Source of the DNA: a virus
IMG/VR virus record: IMGVR_UViG_3300021185_003495
Span: 1-37,895 of that record
Reading direction: 5' to 3' (one strand)
DNA: 37,895 nt
In this document: positions 5,456 through 12,490 of the stretch, one piece after another
Position numbering within the stretch: the stretch's first letter is position 1
How the letters are laid out: each line of letters begins with the position of its first letter
Position numbers and translations under genes: made by a program
Notes under the pieces: generated by a model
Told to the model about the DNA's origin: nothing
Seen by the model: the letters and a program-made list of their open reading frames with translations, nothing else
Databases searched by the model: none

Positions 5456-7679
5456 CTTGCTCCTTGCAATCTAATACAAACTCACCGTCAACAAAATTAA
5501 CAGTGACGTTGCCGCCTGTTTTTAACTTGCCAAATAGTAGTTCTCTAGATAGAGGACGTTTAATATCTTTGTCAATAACACGTTGTAATGGACGGGCACC
5601 ATTTTTAGGATCAAATCCTTTTTCTACTAATGCGTCGAGTGCTTCATCTGTAATGTTAATAATAACATTTTTTTCTTTGACCATGTCTTTAAGTTCAACA
5701 AGAAACTTACCAACAATTTTCATCATTACATTTTTACCTAATTTAGCAAATGTAATTACACCGTCAAGTCTGTTTCTAAACTCTGGAGCAAAGAACTTCT
5801 TGAGCTCTTTATCTTCGTAATTATCAGTATCAAACTCTTCGTCAAATCCTATAGTATTTTTCTCTGCATCCTTAGCACCTAAATTAGTTGTAAGAATCAA
5901 TATGCTATTACGTGCATCTGCTTCTCTACCATTAGATCCAGTTACTTTACCGTTGTCCATAACCTGCAACAACACTTGTGAAACGTCTGGGTGTGCTTTT
6001 TCAATCTCGTCTAATAGTAATACACAATTAGGATTTTCTTGCAATTTTTCAATTAATAAGCCACCACGTTCTTCGTGACCTACATATCCTGGAGGCGAAC
6101 CTAGCAGTTTAGAAACACTATGCTTTTCTTGATATTCACTCATATCAAAGCGTACTAGTCCTACACCAAGTGCTGACGCAAGTTGTTTTGCTGTTTCTGT
6201 TTTACCTGTACCAGTTGGACCCATAAACACAAATGAACCTACTGGCTTGTCTTCTGGCTTTAGTCCTGCTTGTGCAACTAAGATTTTATCTACAATACTT
6301 TCAATTGCTTCGTCTTGGCCATATACTGTTGATTTAAGATTCTTTTCAAGATTAGCAAGGTTCTCTGTTTCGCGTTCTGCTACTTGTTCTTCAGGCAAGT
6401 TGATCATCTTAGCAAGTTCAAATTGTATTTCTTTTTCGCTTACATTTCGATCTATACCGTCTTCTTTGAGATTAAATCTTGAACACGCAACATCAATTAA
6501 GTCGATTGCTTTATCAGGTAATTTTTTATCTGACTGATATTTAACTGAAAGTTTTACAGCAGCCTCAATAGCACTTTCTGAAATAGTTGTTTTATGATGA
6601 TCTTCGTAGTATTTTTTAATACCATTCAAAATATCTAATGTTACTTCTGGGGACGGCTCGTCAACTGTTACACGCTGGAATCTACGCATAAGAGCTCTAT
6701 CAACTTCAAAATACTTGCGATATTCTTCCCAAGTAGTTGAAGCAACTACTTTAATATTACCTTTAGTCAAAGCAGGTTTTAACATGTTTGCTAAATCGTT
6801 TGCACTATTACCACCGCCTGCACCAGCACCACTAATCATATGTGCTTCGTCAATAAACATAATAGTTTTGCCTTTGCCTTTTAATCCTGCTAATACAAGT
6901 TTAAAACGTTCTTCAAAGTCACCTCTATATTTTGAACCTGCTAATAGCGAACCAATATCTAAATTATAAACATTATATTCTTGTAAAAATTTAGGAACAT
7001 CATTGTTTACGATCTTCCAGGCAAGTCCTTCTGCTATAGCAGTTTTACCAACACCTGGATCACCGACCATTAGTACATTGTTTTTAGCTCTACGTCCTAG
7101 TGCAAGTGCAATACTTTCAATCTCTTCTGATCTACCAATAACAGGATCAATATTATTTTTCTTTGCTTCATCGTTTAAGTTAGTAGTAAATGCACGAAGT
7201 GCTTTTGCAGTTTGTCCTGAGTTTTCCATTGCTTCTTCATTTGATTCAACTTCGGAACTTACGTATTCTGAAAAACTTTCTTTACTAATATTTGCTTGTT
7301 CTAAGTAGTAAACTGCCATACTTTTCTTCTCAGACAGTACACTTACTAATACATCAGATAACTCAATTTCTGGACGTCCTTGAAATAATACTTGTGTAAA
7401 TGCACGGTTAAGTACACGTTCTACAGTTTGTGTTTTTTTAGGTTTATATTTTTTCTCTTCAATTTTAATTTCGTCTAAGTTATTTTTTAGATAATGTTCA
7501 AGATTACTTTTAATATAATCAATGTCGGCTCCGAACCCACTTACAACATTATAAAAATTTTCTTCGCAGAGCATTGCAAAAACTAGGTGTTCAAGTGTTA
7601 CATACTCGTGCTGTAGTTTTTTTGCATCCTTTATTGATTTTTCAAACACTAATTGTAGTGTTGCGCTTGGTTCAACCAT
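5430..7679 (-). CDS. clpA: ClpA-type AAA+ unfoldase
   Basis: This 749-residue protein is close to the length of bacterial ClpA. It has an N-terminal Clp repeat domain (about 1-140). The first AAA+ module has Walker A GDPGVGKT (206-213), Walker B IMFIDEAH (273-280) and pore loop KYRGDFEER (Tyr251). The second has Walker A GPTGTGKT (487-494), Walker B LLLDEIEKAHPD and pore loop GYVG (Tyr532). There is no ClpB-type coiled-coil middle domain. An IGF tripeptide at 610-612 sits where ClpA and ClpX carry the IGL/IGF loop that docks on ClpP. The protein should therefore unfold substrates and feed host ClpP; no phage ClpP is in the window. It lies in an operon with J-protein and deformylase genes. Confidence 0.95.
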   Translation of the reverse strand: MVEPSATLQLVFEKSIKDAKKLQHEYVTLEHLVFAMLCEENFYNVVSGFGADIDYIKSNLEHYLKNNLDEIKIEEKKYKPKKTQTVERVLNRAFTQVLFQGRPEIELSDVLVSVLSEKKSMAVYYLEQANISKESFSEYVSSEVESNEEAMENSGQTAKALRAFTTNLNDEAKKNNIDPVIGRSEEIESIALALGRRAKNNVLMVGDPGVGKTAIAEGLAWKIVNNDVPKFLQEYNVYNLDIGSLLAGSKYRGDFEERFKLVLAGLKGKGKTIMFIDEAHMISGAGAGGGNSANDLANMLKPALTKGNIKVVASTTWEEYRKYFEVDRALMRRFQRVTVDEPSPEVTLDILNGIKKYYEDHHKTTISESAIEAAVKLSVKYQSDKKLPDKAIDLIDVACSRFNLKEDGIDRNVSEKEIQFELAKMINLPEEQVAERETENLANLEKNLKSTVYGQDEAIESIVDKILVAQAGLKPEDKPVGSFVFMGPTGTGKTETAKQLASALGVGLVRFDMSEYQEKHSVSKLLGSPPGYVGHEERGGLLIEKLQENPNCVLLLDEIEKAHPDVSQVLLQVMDNGKVTGSNGREADARNSILILTTNLGAKDAEKNTIGFDEEFDTDNYEDKELKKFFAPEFRNRLDGVITFAKLGKNVMMKIVGKFLVELKDMVKEKNVIINITDEALDALVEKGFDPKNGARPLQRVIDKDIKRPLSRELLFGKLKTGGNVTVNFVDGEFVLDCKEQVVEEVRDN

Positions 7680-8181
7680 GTTGTAGTTTCCTCTTATTTA
7701 ATTTATAACGCTTTTTATTAGCTCTGTCTAATTTAAGTTTACTAACTCTGTTGGTAAACTCAATACCTTGTAAATGATCATACTCATGTAAGAAACATCT
7801 AGCATCTATATCATATAACTCTATTGTACACTCTTTTGCTGTAATGTCAAGATACTTTGCTATTAAACCCCGTGGACGTTTTACCGATAAAAATAAATTA
7901 GGGTGACTTAAACATCCTTCTGGTAAATTTTCATAATTAATTGTAACACTTTCTAAGTGCGGATTAATAACAACTAATGGGGATTTGTCTTCTAACAAAT
8001 GCGGCTTCATTACAAAAATACGTGCATCTAATGCTACTTGATTTGCACTTAGTCCGATACCGCCTTCTTGCGTCATAAGTTCTATCATTTCTTCACTAAT
8101 AGACTTTGCGTCAAGATTCTCAAAGTCAAAATCTTTAACTTCTTTGTCTAACCAAGGATTGGGTGATTTAATCAATTGCAT
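7672..8181 (-). CDS. def: Peptide deformylase
   Basis: This 169-residue enzyme removes the formyl group from the N-terminal Met of nascent proteins. All three family motifs are present: GIGLSANQ (41-48), EGCLS with metal-ligand Cys90, and HEYDH with His132, Glu133 and His136. The fold appears complete, with a short C-terminus ending in a basic run as in phage deformylases. The gene overlaps the J-protein gene by 14 nt and the ClpA-like gene by 8 nt, so the three are probably made together. Marine phages often carry deformylases, thought to support heavy late translation or turnover of host proteins. Confidence 0.95.
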   Translation of the reverse strand: MQLIKSPNPWLDKEVKDFDFENLDAKSISEEMIELMTQEGGIGLSANQVALDARIFVMKPHLLEDKSPLVVINPHLESVTINYENLPEGCLSHPNLFLSVKRPRGLIAKYLDITAKECTIELYDIDARCFLHEYDHLQGIEFTNRVSKLKLDRANKKRYKLNKRKLQHG

Positions 8182-8974
8182 TTTTTATTCTCTCTAATTC
8201 TTTTAATATCATTTCATTTTCTATTTTAGGCACTATTGCATTTATTTCCACAAATAAATTACCTCTAATACCTCTTTGCATATCTGGAATGCCGTTATTA
8301 GGAATACTAAACACTGCTCCGGGTTGTGTTCCTTTTGGTATATTAATTTTAAACCTTTTGCCGTCTAATGTTTTAATTTCAATACTTCCGCCAAGTAAAC
8401 ATTCAAATATACTTACTACTACTTTAGTTCTAAGATCATTTCCTGATCTCGACCAGTTTAACGGACTTCTAACTTTTACTCTAACAATTAAATCGCCTGG
8501 CGGCATATTTGGTATTTTATTATCACCTAACCCTTGAAATCTAATTCCTACACCGTCGTTTATACCCGCAGGTATATCTATATCTGCTTGTTTAAACCCT
8601 CCACCTGGAAGTTGATATTTTGCTGTTAATTCTTTTCCTGTTAAGACGTCAACTAAGTCTAAGTTAAGTACTATTGTAGCATCATGGTTGGCACGTTGTC
8701 TACGAGGTTGTCCACCAAAACCAAAGTTAGAAAATAAATCTTCAAATCCCGGAGGCATATTTCCTGTATTAAAATTATGCTGTGGTTGCGGGTTATCATA
8801 ACTAGCACGTTTTTGAGGATCTTTTAATGTGCTGTATGCTTCATTAACTTTTTTAAATTGCTCTTCATCTCCGCCGCGGTCAGGATGGTGTTGCATACTC
8901 TTTTGTTTGTATGCTTTTTTTAATTCTTTCTCTGAGGCATTTTTAGGCACGCCTAAAATAGAATAATAGTCCAT
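8168..8974 (-). CDS. dnaJ: J-domain co-chaperone, CbpA-like (no zinc finger)
   Basis: The 268 residues begin with a J domain (1-70), which has the HPD motif at 30-32 and stimulates Hsp70 ATPase. A short Gly/Phe-containing linker follows (FEDLFSNFGFGG). Two beta-rich substrate-binding C-terminal domains follow (from about DATIVLNLDL near residue 100). The four CxxCxGxG repeats of type I DnaJ are absent, so it is a type II (CbpA/DnaJB-like) protein. No DnaK is visible, so it would recruit host Hsp70. It is first in the operon with deformylase and the ClpA-like unfoldase. It is not HscB-like in its C-terminal half, so a direct part in Fe-S assembly is not indicated by its domains. Confidence 0.93.
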   Translation of the reverse strand: MDYYSILGVPKNASEKELKKAYKQKSMQHHPDRGGDEEQFKKVNEAYSTLKDPQKRASYDNPQPQHNFNTGNMPPGFEDLFSNFGFGGQPRRQRANHDATIVLNLDLVDVLTGKELTAKYQLPGGGFKQADIDIPAGINDGVGIRFQGLGDNKIPNMPPGDLIVRVKVRSPLNWSRSGNDLRTKVVVSIFECLLGGSIEIKTLDGKRFKINIPKGTQPGAVFSIPNNGIPDMQRGIRGNLFVEINAIVPKIENEMILKELERIKNAID

Positions 8975-9017
8975 ACAATTACTTATCGTACAGACTATTA
9001 CATAAACTTAGTACTGA

Positions 9018-9353
9018 TTACTTCTTCTTGTTGTCAGAATATGCATTACCAGCAAAAAATGCTGCGACTATCGCTGCTACCGAAACAAAGTATGTCGGAG
9101 CCATGTCGCCTAAAATTTTACCAGCTTGCTCTAATCCAATCAACGCTGCAACTACAACTGCGAATGGATATAGTAACATACCAAATAAAGCAAACCAAGC
9201 CATGTTGCGCATAGCATCACGACGTAAATCTGCATCTTCAAGTTCTTTTCGTTTGAACTCTAAGTACATTGCTTGTTCTTCGTTTGAAACTTTACCATCA
9301 CCGTTTGTATCTGCTGGATGGTGCCCTGCTGCTTTTACTTCTGCTTCACTCAT
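9018..9353 (-). CDS. EF-hand membrane protein, holin candidate
   Basis: The 111 residues begin with a canonical 12-residue EF-hand loop DTNGDGKVSNEE (Asp15, Asn17, Asp19, Lys21, Ser23, Glu26), expected to bind Ca2+. A charged helix follows. Then come two hydrophobic spans, at about 49-73 (WFALFGMLLYPFAVVVAALI) and 86-104, and a Lys-rich end. Similar EF-hand/two-span proteins occur in marine T4-like phages. The role is unknown. Because the endolysin at 13287 has no signal peptide, a holin is needed, and this two-span protein is one candidate. It overlaps the 94-aa membrane protein gene by 4 nt (ATGA). Confidence 0.8.
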   Translation of the reverse strand: MSEAEVKAAGHHPADTNGDGKVSNEEQAMYLEFKRKELEDADLRRDAMRNMAWFALFGMLLYPFAVVVAALIGLEQAGKILGDMAPTYFVSVAAIVAAFFAGNAYSDNKKK

Positions 9354-9634
9354 TTCTTTTTCCCCTCAAGTTTAGCGAGACGTGCTTCTAGCTCGTCTAT
9401 TTTCTTTGTTACGTGTGGATATTTTTTACGCCAAGCATCCGTAGGTTGTTGTAACCAAGTCCATCCATAACGTTTAACTAAGAAGTCAATCGTTAAGTCA
9501 AACTTGGCATATAGCCATAAACCTAAACGTGTGCTTTGAAAATATGTTGAAAACGCTAAACCTAATAGCGATCCAACTAATGCTGTGTAAATCCACAAGC
9601 GATCACTCGCCATTTGTTCAATCATTTCCCACAT
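9350..9634 (-). CDS. Single-span membrane protein with C-terminal coiled coil
   Basis: The protein has 94 residues. The N-terminus MWEMIEQMASDRLW is followed by a hydrophobic span at about 15-32 (YTALVGSLLGLAFSTYF). An amphipathic region with RYGWTWLQQP comes next, then a charged helix (KKIDELEARLAKLEGKKK) suited to a coiled coil. A TATAAATA motif lies 27 nt upstream and a GAGGG ribosome site precedes the ATG, so it probably heads a late unit with the EF-hand gene, with which it is coupled by ATGA. I remember similar RFGWTWL proteins in marine phages. A role in the envelope at lysis or assembly is possible. Confidence 0.75.
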   Translation of the reverse strand: MWEMIEQMASDRLWIYTALVGSLLGLAFSTYFQSTRLGLWLYAKFDLTIDFLVKRYGWTWLQQPTDAWRKKYPHVTKKIDELEARLAKLEGKKK

Positions 9635-9661
9635 AGTTTACCCTCTGTTGTTAACTATGTG

Positions 9662-9669
9662 TATTTATA
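9662..9669 (-). promoter_or_regulatory. Late promoter, perfect T4 TATAAATA
   Basis: This minus-strand TATAAATA is an exact match to the T4 late promoter element. It shares its central TAA with the stop codon of the 53-aa gene (9665-9667). It lies 27 nt upstream of the ATG at 9634, with GAGGG between. Confidence 0.7.
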
Positions 9670-9826
9670 TGATAATTGACGCTAGTAGTAATAGAGCAGT
9701 TACAGTGCCTAAGAACACAAGCATTACACTTGCGGCAAACACTATAATAGTTAACGGGGTAACTTTTACGTCTTCTATACTACCAACGCCGATTACTGTT
9801 TTGAGTACTGCTTTAAAAAATGACAT
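9665..9826 (-). CDS. Tiny membrane protein, 53 aa
   Basis: The protein begins MSFFKAVLKTVIGVGSIEDV. A hydrophobic span fills about residues 24-53 (TPLTIIVFAASVMLVFLGTV, then LLLLASIII). It probably inserts as one long or two short membrane helices. Its start overlaps the end of the preceding 57-aa gene by 14 nt. The stop TAA is shared with a late promoter. It was found by direct reading of the minus strand. Function unknown; the size and hydrophobicity would suit an antiholin, a pinholin or an envelope modulator. Confidence 0.65.
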   Translation of the reverse strand: MSFFKAVLKTVIGVGSIEDVKVTPLTIIVFAASVMLVFLGTVTALLLLASIII

Positions 9827-9986
9827 TGTTTACGGCCATTACACCAAACATAAAGCCTAAAGCCATAAGTTGTATAATAGTCGGTATGACTACAAACATT
9901 ACTAATGGATCAAAATCCATTTTCATCCAGTAATCAGTTTCATGCCATTCTTTTATTTGTTCAGGTGTTGCTGGTTTAATCTTCAT
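9813..9986 (-). CDS. Tiny membrane protein, 57 aa
   Basis: The protein begins MKIKPATPEQIKEWHETDYW, a charged cytoplasmic-type N-terminus. A hydrophobic Met-rich span follows at about 28-52 (LVMFVVIPTIIQLMALGFMF). It ends NNVIF. Its ATG lies 1 nt after the stop of the 44-aa gene and it overlaps the 53-aa gene, so it belongs to a chain of coupled small membrane genes. I recognise no family. Confidence 0.65.
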   Translation of the reverse strand: MKIKPATPEQIKEWHETDYWMKMDFDPLVMFVVIPTIIQLMALGFMFGVMAVNNVIF

Positions 9987-9987
9987 A

Positions 9988-10122
9988 TTAATATCTCATT
10001 GATCCTGCCATTATTAAAAATGGTAGGGCTAACGGGAATGTAACTAAAAATAAACCTTCGACAACGTTGCAAAATTTGCAAACTCGTTCGTCTTGTTTTA
10101 ATTTTAAAATCATCTGTGTCAT
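9988..10122 (-). CDS. Tiny membrane protein with CxxC, 44 aa
   Basis: The protein begins MTQMILKLKQDERVCKFCNV. A CKFC motif (Cys15, Cys18) sits just before one hydrophobic span at about 23-41 (LFLVTFPLALPFLIMAG). The CxxC could bind metal or form a disulfide. It lies between two other tiny membrane genes, with 11 nt before and 1 nt after it. Its function is unknown, and the short length limits confidence. Confidence 0.6.
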   Translation of the reverse strand: MTQMILKLKQDERVCKFCNVVEGLFLVTFPLALPFLIMAGSMRY

Positions 10123-10133
10123 GTGTGTTTCTC

Positions 10134-10244
10134 TTAATGTGTGTATGTGTTTACTCCCAACAAGGATAACGCAAAGATCGTCACGAGTACGCCCATTTCG
10201 AGTTTGTCTCGAATCGATTCTATGTTAATTCTTGGAGGTTTCAT
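10134..10244 (-). CDS. Tiny membrane protein, 36 aa, first gene after a late promoter
   Basis: The protein reads MKPPRINIESIRDKLEMGVL, then a hydrophobic span ending LLGVNTYTH. It is the first frame downstream of the late motif at 10288-10295 and the hairpin at 10262-10281. There is no good Shine-Dalgarno, so translation may be weak or depend on the 5' structure. The 11-nt gap to the next tiny gene and its co-direction support it as real, but it is short. Confidence 0.55.
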   Translation of the reverse strand: MKPPRINIESIRDKLEMGVLVTIFALSLLGVNTYTH

Positions 10245-10261
10245 TCAATATAGCAATTATA

Positions 10262-10281
10262 ACTTACAAACCTTTGTAAGT
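10262..10281 (-). repeat. Perfect 9-bp inverted repeat at start of a late transcript
   Basis: The arms ACTTACAAA and TTTGTAAGT are separated by CC. In the minus-strand RNA this would form a 9-bp hairpin with a 2-nt centre (an effective loop of 4 or more). It starts 6 nt past the late motif at 10288-10295, so it would be the 5' end of the mRNA. It may stabilise the message or hide its start; it could also be a protein-binding operator. Confidence 0.6.
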
Positions 10282-10287
10282 CAACCA

Positions 10288-10295
10288 TATTTATC
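10288..10295 (-). promoter_or_regulatory. Late-promoter-like motif GATAAATA
   Basis: This minus-strand GATAAATA lies 43 nt upstream of the ATG at 10244, between the terminator at 10305-10328 and a perfect hairpin. It is the expected promoter for the run of tiny membrane genes. Confidence 0.6.
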
Positions 10296-10304
10296 TAAAT
10301 GATG

Positions 10305-10328
10305 AAAAAACGTGTTACTTTCGGTAAC
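10305..10328 (-). terminator. Probable rho-independent terminator of the iscS-iscU operon
   Basis: Read on the minus strand, GTTAC-CGAAA-GTAAC is followed by ACG and a run of six T. The 5-bp stem can be extended by an outer mismatch-tolerant pair. It overlaps the stop of the 33-aa gene and comes just before the next late promoter, a sensible place to end the upstream unit. The stem is short, so it may be weak. Confidence 0.5.
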
Positions 10329-10416
10329 GGGGATATTTTTTTTGAAATTTGTTTGCTTTGCGTTGCCACGAACGTTCTAGCAAACGGCCTAGTAAATCAC
10401 TAAGCCACTCTATCAT
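10315..10416 (-). CDS. Tiny basic protein, 33 aa
   Basis: The protein begins MIEWLSDLLGRLLERSWQRK and ends FQKKYPRYRK. The N-terminal half is an amphipathic helix and the second half is strongly basic. The start overlaps the stop of the 64-aa membrane gene as ATGA, which supports translation. The stop lies in the terminator stem. It might bind membrane or RNA, but nothing beyond composition supports this. Confidence 0.6.
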   Translation of the reverse strand: MIEWLSDLLGRLLERSWQRKANKFQKKYPRYRK

Positions 10417-10607
10417 ACTATATGATCCTGGCGTGATTTTTTGGCTGTACGCACTGTGCCACTGATTGGGCTAGTAAATGGTACTTCTGCAAGTCCTTTA
10501 GTTCCGCCTGCTTTGCCAAGTATTAAATCAAACAAGCAATATAACAATGCTACAAAGCTCGCAACGGCTATAAACAAGATAAATGTAATGCCTATTATTT
10601 CTAACAT
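10413..10607 (-). CDS. Small membrane protein, 64 aa
   Basis: One strong hydrophobic span covers about residues 3-30 (IIGITFILFIAVASFVALLY, then LFDLIL). A polar, basic tail follows (TSPISGTVRTAKKSRQDHIV). The start overlaps the upstream 62-aa gene by 7 nt and the stop overlaps the 33-aa gene as ATGA. It is in the iscS-iscU transcription unit by position. No family recognised. Confidence 0.65.
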   Translation of the reverse strand: MLEIIGITFILFIAVASFVALLYCLFDLILGKAGGTKGLAEVPFTSPISGTVRTAKKSRQDHIV

Positions 10608-10789
10608 TTATGACCTCTACGAACAAGTTCACGACGAACTTTAACTTTTATTTTAGGTCTTGCATTACTATTTTCTAAGTAGTCTAACAGTTCTTGTTTC
10701 GGAGTAGACTTTAAATAAAAATGTTCTATCCTATTTTTGCCAGTATTTTTATCTCTGACAATTGATGATGGTTTAAATTTTGCTGGCAT
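10601..10789 (-). CDS. Conserved basic phage protein, 62 aa
   Basis: The protein begins MPAKFKPSSIVRDKNTGKNR and continues HFYLKSTPKQELLDYLE, then a basic end (KVKVRRELVRRGHKC). I recognise the pattern (MPAKFK, a TxHxYxxxTP block, KxKxKxxxELxRRG) as a small protein conserved in T4-like marine phages. A GGAGG ribosome site precedes the ATG, 20 nt after iscU. It is likely nucleic-acid binding by charge. Function unknown. Confidence 0.75.
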   Translation of the reverse strand: MPAKFKPSSIVRDKNTGKNRIEHFYLKSTPKQELLDYLENSNARPKIKVKVRRELVRRGHKC

Positions 10790-10809
10790 TATTTAGGTCC
10801 TCCGTTGTG

Positions 10810-11214
10810 TTATCTTTTTTCTCTTTTGCTATCCCAGTCGTTAATAGCTTTTTTAATTGAATCTTCTGCTAGTACAGAACAGTGTATTTTGATTGGTGGT
10901 AAGTCTAATGCTTCTGCAATATCTTTATCCTTAATTTGTCTTGCTTCCTCTATAGTTTTACCTTTAAGCATTTCAACAAACATTGTTGAACTTGCTATAG
11001 CACTACCGCAACCGTATGTTTTGAAAACTACATCTTCAATGCGATCATCTTCATCTAGTTTAAGTTGTAGACGCATTACGTCACCACATGCTGGCGCACC
11101 AGACATACCTGTTGCTACTTTAGGATCTTTTGGATCAAACTTGCCTACATTAAATCCTTCTGGATTTGATAATACACTTTTAAATCTTTTTGTTACTTCT
11201 TTTGAATATGCCAT
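10810..11214 (-). CDS. iscU: Fe-S cluster scaffold IscU
   Basis: The 134 residues match proteobacterial IscU closely. The cluster-ligand region GAPACGD (Cys43, Asp45), YGCGSA (Cys69) and HC (His111, Cys112) are all present. So is LPPIK (105-109), the equivalent of the LPPVK motif by which IscU docks on the Hsp70 HscA. IscU receives sulfur from IscS and iron, builds a [2Fe-2S] cluster and passes it to carriers. The gene lies 9 nt after iscS with an AGGA site. All required residues are present, so the protein should be active and able to use host HscA. Phages with IscU are uncommon to my knowledge. Confidence 0.96.
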   Translation of the reverse strand: MAYSKEVTKRFKSVLSNPEGFNVGKFDPKDPKVATGMSGAPACGDVMRLQLKLDEDDRIEDVVFKTYGCGSAIASSTMFVEMLKGKTIEEARQIKDKDIAEALDLPPIKIHCSVLAEDSIKKAINDWDSKREKR

Positions 11215-11223
11215 AATAATTCC

Positions 11224-12441
11224 TTAATGCATGTACTCATCCCAGTCGAACGCTTCCATATCAACGCCGTCTTGGTACATGTCCCATAGTGGAGATAGTT
11301 GTCTTAATTTTTCAACTACATCTAATAATGTATCTGCTGTTTGATCAATATCTTCAATTGTAGTTTGTCTTCCAAAACTAAATCGTATACTACTGTGTGC
11401 TAGTTCGTCTGCTCTGCCCAAAGCACGTAGTACATAACTTGGTTCAAGTGTTGCACTTGTACATGCACTACCGCTACTAACAGCAACATTTTCTAAAGCC
11501 ATAATCAAACTTTCGCCTTCAATAAAATTAAAACTAATATTTAGAATGTTTTTAACTTTGTGATCAAGGCTTCCGTTTAAATATACTTCATCAACTTCGT
11601 TGACTCTTTCTAACAAACGATCATGTAACATATCTACATGTGCTTTGTCTTGATCAAACCTTTCTTTAGCAATTCTATATGCTTCGCCCATTCCTACAAT
11701 TTGATGTGTAGGTAATGTTCCGCTTCTATTGCCTCTTTCGTGTCCGCCGCCGTGCATTTGCGCTCTTATTCTTGAACGTGGCTTACGTCGAATATATAAT
11801 GCTCCTATACCTTTAGGACCATAAGTTTTATGTGCAGACAAGCTCATTAAATTTACAGGAAGTTCTTCTAGATTAATTTTAACTTTACCTGTGGCTTGTG
11901 CAGCATCTACATGAAATACAATTTTCTTATCAAAGCAAAGTTTACCAATGCCTTCTATATCGTTAAGAGTGCCAAGTTCATTATTAATAAACATAATGCT
12001 TACAAGTATAGTATCTTCTCTGATTGCACTAGCAATCATATCTGCTGTAATTATACCGTCGTCATTTGGTTCAAGATATGTAATTTCAAACCCATCACGT
12101 TCAAGTTCTCTACAAGGGTCAAGTACTGCCTTGTGTTCAATTTTACTTGTAATAATGTGTTTGCCGTTTGTTTCGTAGAATTGTGCTGTGCCTTTAATAG
12201 CAAGGTTATCTGCTTCTGTGGCACCACTTGTGAATACAATTTCTCTTGGGTCAGCACCGATAAGATCTGCTACTTGTTGTCTTGCTGTGTCAATTGCTTG
12301 ATCAGCCTCCCAACCAAAACTGTGACTTCTACTTGCTGGATTTCCAAATTCACCTTCAAAGGTAAGGAATTTCCCCATTAAGTCTGCAACTCTGGGATCG
12401 CATGGCGTAGTCGATGCGTAGTCTAAATATATTCTTTTCAT
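11224..12441 (-). CDS. iscS: Cysteine desulfurase IscS
   Basis: This 405-residue PLP enzyme takes sulfur from Cys and hands it as a persulfide to IscU and other acceptors. The length matches bacterial IscS. PLP-lysine Lys205 (SAHK), the active-site loop SSGSACTS with Cys327, and HVDAAQ (His178-Gln182) are intact. The C-terminal LSPLWDMY region resembles the part of IscS that contacts IscU. It is a group I enzyme rather than SufS-like. A near-consensus sigma70 promoter (12462-12490) lies just upstream and gives a leader of about 14 nt with no clear Shine-Dalgarno. iscU follows after 9 nt. Confidence 0.96.
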   Translation of the reverse strand: MKRIYLDYASTTPCDPRVADLMGKFLTFEGEFGNPASRSHSFGWEADQAIDTARQQVADLIGADPREIVFTSGATEADNLAIKGTAQFYETNGKHIITSKIEHKAVLDPCRELERDGFEITYLEPNDDGIITADMIASAIREDTILVSIMFINNELGTLNDIEGIGKLCFDKKIVFHVDAAQATGKVKINLEELPVNLMSLSAHKTYGPKGIGALYIRRKPRSRIRAQMHGGGHERGNRSGTLPTHQIVGMGEAYRIAKERFDQDKAHVDMLHDRLLERVNEVDEVYLNGSLDHKVKNILNISFNFIEGESLIMALENVAVSSGSACTSATLEPSYVLRALGRADELAHSSIRFSFGRQTTIEDIDQTADTLLDVVEKLRQLSPLWDMYQDGVDMEAFDWDEYMH

Positions 12442-12461
12442 AAATTTTTAGTTATTAATTT

Positions 12462-12490
12462 AGTATAACAAAACTATTCGTCATTGTCAA
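12462..12490 (-). promoter_or_regulatory. Sigma70-type promoter for iscS-iscU
   Basis: Minus-strand TTGACA (12485-12490), a 17-nt spacer and TATACT (12462-12467) give a near-consensus host promoter. It begins within the last codons of the outer spanin gene (stop at 12474). Transcription would start near 12455, about 14 nt before iscS. Confidence 0.75.

Noticed and set aside
8168-8974. J-protein as the HscB of a phage ISC system
   Set aside because: Its C-terminal half is of CbpA/DnaJ type with beta domains, not the HscB helical domain.
8975-9017. Late promoter before the J-protein gene (GATAAGTA)
   Set aside because: It differs from the motif in a core base, and the gene may be reached by read-through from the unit starting at 9669.
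9648-9860. Plus-strand open frame of 70 codons
   Set aside because: Two minus-strand membrane genes with fitting junctions explain the same DNA.
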